58,717 bases of DNA, from positions 8,195 through 66,911 of the forward strand of contig DXQT01000013.1 in the NCBI GenBank assembly GCA_019411365.1. Direction: 5' to 3'. The translations under genes were made by a program, and so were the position numbers. Of this stretch, positions 51,867-58,717 are shown one piece after another (position 1 is the first letter of the stretch; each line of letters starts with the position of its first letter). Source of the DNA: Roseburia sp. GTDB lineage: Bacteria; Bacillota_A; Clostridia; Lachnospirales; Lachnospiraceae. A model generated the notes under the pieces. It had not been told where the DNA came from and did no database searches. It worked only from the letters and a program-made list of their open reading frames with translations.

Positions 51867-53720
51867 TTACGCAACAACATCCTCAAACTGTGAATTATAA
51901 AGATTTGCATAAAATCCATTTTTTTCAAGCAGTTCTTCGTGATTTCCCTGCTCCACGATATCCCCGTCCTTCATGACAAGGATCAGATCCGCATTGCGGA
52001 TCGTTGAGAGTCTGTGTGCAATGACAAAACTGGTTCTGCCACGCATCAGATTATCCATCGCTTTCTGGATTGTGACCTCGGTTCTCGTATCAACCGAAGA
52101 TGTTGCCTCATCGAGGATCAAAATCTTATTGTCCGCAAGGATTGCCCTTGCGATCGTAAGGAGCTGCTTCTGTCCCTGTGAAACATTGCTTGCATCCTCA
52201 TTTAATTCCATCTGGTAACCACCCGGAAGTGTCTTAATGAAGTGGTCAGCATGTGCCGCTTTCGCCGCTGCAATGACCTCTTCATCTGTAGCTTCTAAAC
52301 GTCCGTAACGGATATTTTCCATGATCGTTCCCTTAAACAGCCAGGTATCCTGCAATACCATTCCAAACGCATCTCTTAATTCCCTGCGGTTAAAATCCCT
52401 GACATCATGACCGTCTAATTTGATGGAACCGCTGTTTACATCATAAAAACGCATCAGGAGCTTTACCATCGTAGTCTTTCCTGCGCCGGTCGGCCCAACG
52501 ATTGCAATCTTCTGCCCCGGTTTGACATGTGCACTGAAATCTTTGATGATCGTCTGATCCGGGTTGTAACCAAACTGTACATGATCAAAATCGACGGTTC
52601 CGGTTACGGCACTCACATCTGCCGGATGTTCTACGGTCTGATCTTCCTCTTCCTCATTTAAAAACTCAAACACACGCTCAGATGCTGCCGCCATCGACTG
52701 TACCTGATTGATGACCTGTGCAATCTGCTGGATCGGCTGTGTGAAGTTTTTTACATACTGGATAAATGCCTGGATATCACCGATCGTGATCGTTCCACGG
52801 ATTGCAAGCAGTCCACCGGATAAAGCCACTGCTGCGTAACCGAGATTTCCGACAAACATCATGATCGGCTGCATCATACCTGACAAAAACTGTGATTTCC
52901 ATGCAGACTGATATAAAATCTCATTGGTGCGGTTAAATTCCTCAATCGTGTCTTTCTCACGGTTGAATGCCTTGATGACTAAATGCCCGCCATAAACCTC
53001 CTCGACCTGTCCATTGATATGACCTAAATATTCCTGCTGGTCTTTGAAGTATTTCTGGGATTTTTTGACCACAAATGAGATCAGTGCCATGGAGATCGGC
53101 AGGATCACGATTGCAATCAGCGTCATTAACGGGGAGATACTTAACATCATGATCAGCACCCCGACTAAGGTTGCAACCGACGTGATGATCGTTGTGATAC
53201 TCTGGTTTAATCCCTGTCCTAAGGTATCGACATCATTGGTGATTCTCGATAAAACTTCTCCGTAAGTACGGCTCTCAAAATACTTCATCGGCATGCGGTT
53301 GATTTTCCCGGAGATTTCTTTACGCATGCGGTAGCAGATCTTCTGCGTTACACCGGTCATAATCCAGCCCTGAATAAAGTTAAATGCCGCACTGCACACA
53401 TAAAGCCCTAACACAAATAAAAGGATCTGTCCGATATAGGTAAAATCGATGCTTCCCGTGCCCTGGATCTTTGCCATCAGTCCTTCGGAGAGCGCTGTGG
53501 TTGCCTTTCCTAAAGTCTTAGGCCCGATTACATTAAATACCGTGGAAGCCGCCGCAAAAATCATGACTACAATAATTGCAGCTTTAAAATTTCCAATGTA
53601 AGATAACAGTTTTCCCAGAGAACCCTTTAAATCCTTCGGTTTTTCTCCCGGCTGCATGCCGCGCCCCATCGGTCCTCTGCCACGGTGCTGCATTCTAACT
53701 TTTTCTCTTTCATTACTCAT
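51867..53720 (-). CDS. ABC exporter half, second gene of the marR operon
   Basis: 617 aa from the ATG at 53720 (GAGGTGTCTGTCA), overlapping the first ABC gene by 8 nt. Six-helix membrane domain (about 45-330) then ATPase: Walker A IAIVGPTGAGKTTMVKLLMR, signature NVSQGQKQLLTIARAILADN, Walker B KILILDEATSSVDTRTE, H-loop FVIAHRLSTIRN. Forms a heterodimeric exporter with its partner upstream; likely multidrug or toxic-compound export under MarR control. Confidence 0.92.
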   Translation of the reverse strand: MSNEREKVRMQHRGRGPMGRGMQPGEKPKDLKGSLGKLLSYIGNFKAAIIVVMIFAAASTVFNVIGPKTLGKATTALSEGLMAKIQGTGSIDFTYIGQILLFVLGLYVCSAAFNFIQGWIMTGVTQKICYRMRKEISGKINRMPMKYFESRTYGEVLSRITNDVDTLGQGLNQSITTIITSVATLVGVLIMMLSISPLMTLIAIVILPISMALISFVVKKSQKYFKDQQEYLGHINGQVEEVYGGHLVIKAFNREKDTIEEFNRTNEILYQSAWKSQFLSGMMQPIMMFVGNLGYAAVALSGGLLAIRGTITIGDIQAFIQYVKNFTQPIQQIAQVINQVQSMAAASERVFEFLNEEEEDQTVEHPADVSAVTGTVDFDHVQFGYNPDQTIIKDFSAHVKPGQKIAIVGPTGAGKTTMVKLLMRFYDVNSGSIKLDGHDVRDFNRRELRDAFGMVLQDTWLFKGTIMENIRYGRLEATDEEVIAAAKAAHADHFIKTLPGGYQMELNEDASNVSQGQKQLLTIARAILADNKILILDEATSSVDTRTEVTIQKAMDNLMRGRTSFVIAHRLSTIRNADLILVMKDGDIVEQGNHEELLEKNGFYANLYNSQFEDVVA

Positions 53721-56034
53721 TGACAGACACCTCACTTTCCTCTATGCCAAGTTCTTTTGCCGAAAGCTGTGAACGTGCGATCTGCTGGTATGTCTCACAG
53801 TTTTTCAGCAATTCTTCATGCGTACCTTTTCCGACGATCTTTCCATCATCAAGCACAAGGATCTGTTCTGCGTGTAAAATTGTACTAATTCTCTGCGCTA
53901 CAATGATGACTGTGCTGTCTTTTACTTTCGATGCCAGTGCTTTTCGAAGTGCCGCATCCGTCTTTAAGTCAAGTGCAGAGAAACTGTCATCAAACACATA
54001 GATTTTCGGCTGTTTTGCAATCGCACGTGCAATGGCAAGACGCTGTTTCTGTCCACCGGAAACGTTGCTTCCGCCCTGTGCAATATCGCTGTCGTATTTT
54101 TCCTGTTTCTCCTCAATAAAATCGGCTGCCTGTGCGATTGCTGCCGCCTCTTTGATCTGCTCATCTGTGGCGTCTCGTTTTCCAAAACGCAGGTTTGACG
54201 CGATCGTACCGGAAAACAGTACACCTTTCTGCGGCACAAAACCGATTTCTTCCCTCAAATCTTCCATACGGATATTCCGGATATCCTGACCGTCTAAGGT
54301 AACACTTCCGCCTGTGACATCATAAAGTCTTGGAATCAGGTCGACCAGCGTGGATTTTCCACATCCGGTACTTCCGATGATTGCCGTTGTCTTACCCGGC
54401 TCCGCTGTAAAATCAATATCCTCCAACACATCTGCCTCCGCTCCCGGATAGCGGAAGCTGACATGTGAAAAACGGATCACACCTTTGTGTTCTCTTAATT
54501 CTTCCGGATTTTTTGCATCTTCTATGGAAGACTCTGTGCGGATAACCTCATCGATACGTTCTGCTGCTACTGCTGCACGCGGAAGCATGATCGACATTGC
54601 TGTCAGCATTAAAAATGCCATAACGATCATCATCGCATAGGTGATGAATGCAGTCATGGAACCGACCTGCATGGAACCGGCATCGATTTTGTGCGCGCCT
54701 ACCCATACGATACCTACGGTCAGAAGATTCATAATCAGCATCATACCCGGCATCATAAATGTCATGACACGGTTTGTAAACAGCATGGTCTTTGTCAGAT
54801 CTTTATTTGCAGCATCAAAACGTTTTTCTTCCTCTGTTTCCCTGCCGAATGCACGAATGACGGAAAGTCCTGTTAAGATCTCTCTGGATACCAGATTGAT
54901 CTTATCGACCAGTTTCTGCATCAGCTTAAAACGAGGCATTGTAACAGACATCAATACCATGACATAGCCAAGGATCACAAGGATTGCCAGAATAATGATC
55001 CATCCCATTCCTGCTCCTGTCTGGATGATTTTTAATACACCTCCGATGCCAAGAATCGGCGCATAGGCAACCATACGGATCATCACTGCAGATACCATCT
55101 GAATCTGCTGGATATCATTCGTACTTCTGGTAATTAAAGATGCAGTGGAAAAATGATCCATCTCCGCGTTAGAAAAACGAACCACCTGTCCAAATATCTT
55201 TCCTCGCAGGTCACGTCCGATTCCGGCACCGATACGTGCACCAAAAAATCCTACCAGAACCGTTACCACACCCATAAGAAGTGCCATCGCAACCATCCTG
55301 CCACCGGCTGACCAGAGATAGGATGTCTGTACCTTATCAATATCCACTCCTGCCGCTGTATCACAGCTTACTGCATACGCGATACCCATTGATTTTACCA
55401 GAGAACTTCCCATGGTATCGATCGTATCAGAAACGGTATCACGCATGGATAAGATCTGTTCCTCTGTCATTGCCCCTGACGCTTCCATGGCGGCAAAAAT
55501 TGTACGCATATCCACGCAATTCGTAACCACGGTATTTCCGTCGTCATCCTCGACTTCTTTCTCAAAAGATGTAAGCGGCACTCCCATGGACTCCCCGATC
55601 TGCTCGATACTCATGTTATCAAGCATCGCCTGATCCATTCCGGTCTGTTTTGCCACACTCTCTTTAAATGTCTGCTCATCCACCGATGACATCTGATAGT
55701 TCATCAGAAGAGGAAGAAGCAGCGTATCATCCAGTTCATCTAACTGTTTTTTATCTGTAACGGTCAGACGGTAAACATCTCCGTCCTTTTCGTAACTGTT
55801 TTCCCAGCTTTCCTTCTCCTCATCGGCCATAAAAAGCTGTGCCAGTGTAAACTCATCCTCCGTTACTGCCTCCGGCAGCACATGCTCCACACCTTTGTTC
55901 TGGATTCCGACATCAATAATATCCGATGTGTATGCCGGAAGAGACAGATCACACCACGCCTGTACAACTAACAGTGCAACAACAATGATCAGTCCCTTCC
56001 AGTACGGGAGCATATTTTTAAATATTTTGCTCAT
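53713..56034 (-). CDS. ABC exporter half with large extracytoplasmic insert
   Basis: 773 aa. First transmembrane helix (LIIVVALLVVQAWCDLSL), then an unusual domain of about 200 residues (LPEAVTEDEFTLAQLFMADE, KKQLDELDDTLLLPLLMNYQ) before helix 2, a loop likely outside the cell. ATPase: Walker A TAIIGSTGCGKSTLVDLIPR, signature GGSNVSGGQKQRLAIARAIA, and KIYVFDDSFSALDLKTDAAL where Asp replaces the usual catalytic Glu (FDDS), so this is the degenerate half of the pair. Co-transcribed with marR. Confidence 0.92.
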   Translation of the reverse strand: MSKIFKNMLPYWKGLIIVVALLVVQAWCDLSLPAYTSDIIDVGIQNKGVEHVLPEAVTEDEFTLAQLFMADEEKESWENSYEKDGDVYRLTVTDKKQLDELDDTLLLPLLMNYQMSSVDEQTFKESVAKQTGMDQAMLDNMSIEQIGESMGVPLTSFEKEVEDDDGNTVVTNCVDMRTIFAAMEASGAMTEEQILSMRDTVSDTIDTMGSSLVKSMGIAYAVSCDTAAGVDIDKVQTSYLWSAGGRMVAMALLMGVVTVLVGFFGARIGAGIGRDLRGKIFGQVVRFSNAEMDHFSTASLITRSTNDIQQIQMVSAVMIRMVAYAPILGIGGVLKIIQTGAGMGWIIILAILVILGYVMVLMSVTMPRFKLMQKLVDKINLVSREILTGLSVIRAFGRETEEEKRFDAANKDLTKTMLFTNRVMTFMMPGMMLIMNLLTVGIVWVGAHKIDAGSMQVGSMTAFITYAMMIVMAFLMLTAMSIMLPRAAVAAERIDEVIRTESSIEDAKNPEELREHKGVIRFSHVSFRYPGAEADVLEDIDFTAEPGKTTAIIGSTGCGKSTLVDLIPRLYDVTGGSVTLDGQDIRNIRMEDLREEIGFVPQKGVLFSGTIASNLRFGKRDATDEQIKEAAAIAQAADFIEEKQEKYDSDIAQGGSNVSGGQKQRLAIARAIAKQPKIYVFDDSFSALDLKTDAALRKALASKVKDSTVIIVAQRISTILHAEQILVLDDGKIVGKGTHEELLKNCETYQQIARSQLSAKELGIEESEVSVNE

Positions 56035-56037
56035 GTC

Positions 56038-56526
56038 CTATTCTCCTTTTTGTCTCATTTTTCGGTCTTCGATTTCTTCCCTCGACGCCTCGTAAAGCTC
56101 ATTCAGGCAATCGATCAGCTGTTCCATGTCATCCCGGTCTATTTTTGAGATGACTGCATGCGCAAAGCTGCTCATGATCTGCTCGCACTCTTCCTGCTTC
56201 TGTTCCCCGGATGCCGTCAGCTTCACATAAGTATTGCGCCTGTCTGCTTTGTTGACGTCGCGCTCAATGTATCCTTTATCTTCCAACGTCTTTAAGGTGC
56301 GTGAAACTGCAGGTCCCTTCGCTTTCAGCTTTGCGGTCAATTCGGAAACCGTCAGTTCTTCCTTTTCCCCACTGCAGTGCTTGATCGCCGCCATCGTCAT
56401 GCCCTCAAGTTTCGTGATATCCGGCACCAGATCACCCATATGCAGTTTGTGAAACTGATACAGCGCAAAAAAAAATCTTGTAAATAAATCATCCATTCCT
56501 GTTTTTCTCACCTCATTATTTAACAT
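56038..56526 (-). CDS. MarR-family transcriptional regulator
   Basis: 162 aa. Winged-helix core: LTVSELTAKLKAKGPAVSRT then LKTLEDKGYIERDVNKADRR and NTYVKLTASGEQKQEE; the wing DKADRRNTYV-like turn is typical of MarR. First gene of the exporter operon (3-nt gap to the next gene) and probably its repressor, acting at the palindrome over the promoter. Confidence 0.9.
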   Translation of the reverse strand: MLNNEVRKTGMDDLFTRFFFALYQFHKLHMGDLVPDITKLEGMTMAAIKHCSGEKEELTVSELTAKLKAKGPAVSRTLKTLEDKGYIERDVNKADRRNTYVKLTASGEQKQEECEQIMSSFAHAVISKIDRDDMEQLIDCLNELYEASREEIEDRKMRQKGE

Positions 56527-56564
56527 TGTTATATATTTTCTTTGTTATTTATTTACAGTGGCAT

Positions 56565-56605
56565 ATATTAACACAGGGAAGATACCACGTCAAGTATCTT
56601 CCCTG
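56565..56605 (-). promoter_or_regulatory. Promoter and palindrome of the marR-ABC operon
   Basis: Minus strand -35 TTGACG (56593-56588), 17-nt spacer, -10 TAATAT (56570-56565). A perfect 12-bp inverted repeat CAGGGAAGATAC (56574-56585) and GTATCTTCCCTG (56594-56605) encloses the -35 box in its 8-nt centre. A MarR operator is the likely role. It could also act as a terminator stem for aroD, but no T-run follows. Confidence 0.7.
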
Positions 56606-56638
56606 CACTTTATCCATTCTTTATATTTTCTTTATTTT

Positions 56639-57391
56639 TTATTCACATCCCTCATGCAGCATAGCGAGCGTTTGCTGCATTTCTTCCAGTTGAAACTGTC
56701 CCGGTGCACTTTTCTTTCCATGCGACGCAAATGTCACACAGGAACCAAAAGTTTCTCCGCTCACTCTGCTGACTGCCCCCAGTTTTCCCATGGACACGGT
56801 AATGATCGGTGTTTCTTGATTTTCACTGTGAAATTCAGAAGTAACGGCAAGCAGCCGCAATACATCTTCCGTTGTTTTTGGAGTCACAACAAGTTTGACA
56901 ATATCCGCACCTCCTTCACACATATGGTCAAGCAGCATCCGCATTACATCTATCTGCGGTGTTCCTTCCAGATCATGATGTGATGCCACAACTTTCTTCC
57001 CCTTTTTTTGAATTTCCCGGATCCGCTTTGCCGCATGTTCCTCCTCAAAAAATTCCAGATCGATCAGATCCACACATTCTGACTCTGCCGCAAGATCGTG
57101 CAGATCATTTAATGTTTCCCGGTCAACCGACACCACTCCACCCTGTTTTGCAGTACGAAATGTATACAAAAACAGTTTTTTCTTTAATAAAGGCGCTATC
57201 TGCTGCAATATTTCCCGCACTTCATTGTAGTCGGTGTAATGTTCAAATGCATCCAGCCTCCATTCGATCATGTCTGCATCCGATTTCACGAGATATTCCA
57301 CTTCTTTTATAACTTCTTCTTTCGTTTTTTCGAGAACCGGAACGCATATGAGCGGACGTCCCGTTCCGACCTCTGTTCCTTTTATTTTCAT
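56639..57391 (-). CDS. aroD: 3-dehydroquinate dehydratase, type I
   Basis: 250 aa from the ATG at 57391 (GGAGGTGTCTGGC); a frame start 9 nt earlier has no spacing. Beta/alpha barrel motifs: VKSDADMIEWRLDAFEHYTD, TFRTAKQGG, catalytic His in KVVASHHDLEGTPQ and Schiff-base Lys in GADIVKLVVTPKTTEDVLRL. Third step of the shikimate pathway. Divergent from aroF. Confidence 0.93.
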   Translation of the reverse strand: MKIKGTEVGTGRPLICVPVLEKTKEEVIKEVEYLVKSDADMIEWRLDAFEHYTDYNEVREILQQIAPLLKKKLFLYTFRTAKQGGVVSVDRETLNDLHDLAAESECVDLIDLEFFEEEHAAKRIREIQKKGKKVVASHHDLEGTPQIDVMRMLLDHMCEGGADIVKLVVTPKTTEDVLRLLAVTSEFHSENQETPIITVSMGKLGAVSRVSGETFGSCVTFASHGKKSAPGQFQLEEMQQTLAMLHEGCE

Positions 57392-57433
57392 GCCAGACAC
57401 CTCCCTGCCATCTCACAATCATCTTCTTTTTTC

Positions 57434-57495
57434 ATTATAACCAACCCCCTCCTGTTATGCAAATATTTGACATCTTCTGCAATATCATTTAATAT
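57434..57495. promoter_or_regulatory. Divergent aroD/aroF promoters with shared palindrome
   Basis: aroD (minus): -35 TTGCAT (57462-57457), 17-nt spacer, -10 TATAAT (57439-57434). aroF (plus): -35 TTGACA (57467-57472), 17-nt spacer, -10 TAATAT (57490-57495). The -35 boxes are 4 bp apart and the palindrome CAAATATTTG (57460-57469) overlaps both. Confidence 0.8.
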
Positions 57496-57531
57496 AATTT
57501 TTGATTTTAGCGCTTAGAATGGAGTTTTTAG

Positions 57532-57578
57532 TGTGAAAAATAAGTTTGATAGCTTATTTTTCGCAATAAGTTGCTCAG
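57532..57578 (+). repeat. aroF leader element shared with the metA upstream element
   Basis: GAAAAATAAG/CTTATTTTTC hairpin around TTTGATAG, followed by TTCGCAATAAGTTGCTCAGA. The metA upstream element read on the minus strand has AAATAAGCTCGATAGCTTAT and TTCGCAACAAGTTGCTCAGA in the same order, the latter one base different. The frame through this leader into aroF is open (a GTG at 57533 has GGAG upstream), but the internal ATG at 57593 is preferred. Confidence 0.7.
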
Positions 57579-57592
57579 AAATGAGGATTATT

Positions 57593-58624
57593 ATGAGTTT
57601 TACATTTTTAAACCAGCTTCCTTCTCCGGCAGAGATCAAACGGGATTTTCCGCTGTCAGAAGAATTAAAACAGTTAAAAAAAGAACGGGATGCTATGATC
57701 TCCGACGTTATCACCGGAAAAGATGACCGTTTTCTCGTTATCATCGGACCTTGTTCCGCAGACCGGGAGGACGCTGTCTGTGATTATGTCAGCCGCCTCA
57801 CAAAAATCCAGGAGGATGTTGCCGACCGTCTGATCATCATTCCGCGTGTTTATACAAATAAGCCGCGTACTACCGGCGAGGGCTATAAGGGTATCGCCTC
57901 CCAGCCGGATCCGGAAAAAGCGCCTGACATGATCGAAGGTCTGATTGCCATGCGTAAAATGCACATCCGTGCGATTAAAGAGAGCGGTTTAACCTGTGCA
58001 GATGAGATGCTCTACCCGGAAAACTGGGGGTATGTCGAAGATCTTCTCTCCTACGTTGCCATCGGTGCACGTTCTGTCGAGGATCAGCAGCACCGTCTGA
58101 CGGTCAGTGGTTTTGATGTCGCATCCGGTATGAAAAACCCGACCAGCGGCGACTTTTCTGTTATGCTCAACTCCGTATATGCAGCACAGCACCCACATCA
58201 TTTCGTATACCGTGGTTACGAAGTGGAGACAAGCGGCAACCCGCTGACACATGTTGTTCTGCGCGGCGCAGTCAGCAAACACGGTAACTCCACACAGAAT
58301 TACCACTACGAAGATCTGATCCGTCTGTGTGACATGTACGAAAAAATGGATCTTGTCAATCCGGCAGCCGTTGTGGACGTAAACCATTCCAACTCCGGCA
58401 AAAAATATAAAGAACAGATCCGTATCGTAAAGGAAGTCATGCACAACCGTCAGGTTTCTTCTGAAATTCAGAAGATGGTAAAAGGTGTTATGATCGAGAG
58501 TTATATCGAGGAAGGCTCCCAGAAGATCGGCGAACACATCTACGGTAAATCCATCACGGATCCTTGCCTTGGCTGGGAAGATTCCAAAAATCTGATTTAT
58601 ACGATTGCAGATATGTGCCGTTAA
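57593..58624 (+). CDS. aroF: 3-deoxy-7-phosphoheptulonate (DAHP) synthase, AroF/G/H type
   Basis: 343 aa from the ATG at 57593 (ATGAGGATTATT upstream). RFLVIIGPCSADREDAVCDY, IIPRVYTNKPRTTGEGYKGI, GLTCADEMLYPENWGYVEDL, SKHGNSTQNYHYEDLI and VDVNHSNSGKKYKEQ mark type I-alpha DAHP synthase, with the PEP/E4P and metal ligands. First step of the shikimate pathway; which aromatic amino acid inhibits it cannot be told. Promoter at 57467-57495. A hairpin leader precedes the gene. Confidence 0.95.
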   Translation: MSFTFLNQLPSPAEIKRDFPLSEELKQLKKERDAMISDVITGKDDRFLVIIGPCSADREDAVCDYVSRLTKIQEDVADRLIIIPRVYTNKPRTTGEGYKGIASQPDPEKAPDMIEGLIAMRKMHIRAIKESGLTCADEMLYPENWGYVEDLLSYVAIGARSVEDQQHRLTVSGFDVASGMKNPTSGDFSVMLNSVYAAQHPHHFVYRGYEVETSGNPLTHVVLRGAVSKHGNSTQNYHYEDLIRLCDMYEKMDLVNPAAVVDVNHSNSGKKYKEQIRIVKEVMHNRQVSSEIQKMVKGVMIESYIEEGSQKIGEHIYGKSITDPCLGWEDSKNLIYTIADMCR

Positions 58625-58664
58625 GATTTTTTACCTGTACCGGCAGCTTCTTGAAATCTCATAA

Positions 58665-58717
58665 ATCGAGTAGGAGGGAAAATTAAATAAATTTTCCCGA
58701 CCTCTCACACCACCGTA
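58665..58717 (-). mobile_element. 3' end (domains V-VI) of a group II intron, runs off window
   Basis: Minus strand text TACGGTGGTGTGAGAGGTCG, then a GGGAAAATT/AATTTTCCC hairpin, then CTCCTACTCGAT. GAGAGG pairs with CCTACTC leaving one bulged A (58671), the domain VI branch-point layout; TACGGTGGTG matches the 3' strand of a group II domain V. The intron 3' boundary would be near 58,665. Its reverse transcriptase and the rest should lie right of the window. No terminator for aroF is seen in the 40 bp before it. Confidence 0.6.

Noticed and set aside
57989..58537. 182-codon minus ORF antisense to aroF
   Set aside because: Shadow frame of a highly conserved DAHP synthase gene; no start signal.

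Overview
The window looks like a low-GC, spore-forming Firmicute of the Lachnospiraceae type (Roseburia or a relative is my inference). The basis is a spo0A/spoIVB cluster, strong AGGAGG ribosome sites, TTGACA/TATAAT promoters with 17-nt spacers, and a clostridial-style conjugative element. No species can be fixed from sequence alone.

Region A (1 to about 23,540) is most of an integrative and conjugative element (ICE), almost all on the minus strand. Reading leftward from its right end it holds: a ParM/ParR-like segregation pair, two tiny proteins, a leader peptide plus terminator, a DUF5688 protein, a small ORF plus RadC-like protein, a TOPRIM primase-like protein, an oriT-like/repeat region, MobC, relaxase, DUF3801, the VirD4 coupling protein, a stand-alone membrane protein, a two-terminator leader peptide region, a Maff2 protein, VirB6-like, DUF4313 and PrgI (VirB3-like) proteins, an oppositely oriented toxin-antitoxin pair, VirB4, an NlpC/P60 cell-wall hydrolase, small accessory proteins, and the start of a giant SNF2/ArdC-type protein. 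A TnpV-like frame is nested in that last gene. The left end and the integrase lie outside the window.

Region B (23,540-27,790, plus strand): the ICE right end abuts the C-terminal third of potA, so the element interrupts a potABCD polyamine transport operon. potB, potC and potD follow, then a chromosomal DUF5688 gene with its own promoter.

Region C (27,810-42,400, minus strand): a conserved clostridial housekeeping run, in transcription order asp23-nusB-xseA-xseB-ispA-dxs-tlyA-nadK-argR-recN-spoIVB-(TPR-GGDEF)-spo0A-glgA. A 0A box sits in the spo0A promoter, and a covarying 58-bp repeat pair lies between ispA and dxs.

Region D (42,500-43,900) is gene debris: a Fic gene with its catalytic core deleted, two orphan ORFs and short tandem repeats.

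Region E (43,900-58,717): rluB/rsuA-like, ligA and metA (with a hairpin-rich element between ligA and metA), an SH3-domain surface protein, tRNA-Arg(CCG), a DUF4422 glycosyltransferase, ldh, a marR-ABC-ABC exporter operon, and divergent aroD/aroF. The last bases look like the 3' end (domains V-VI) of a group II intron lying beyond the window on the minus strand.
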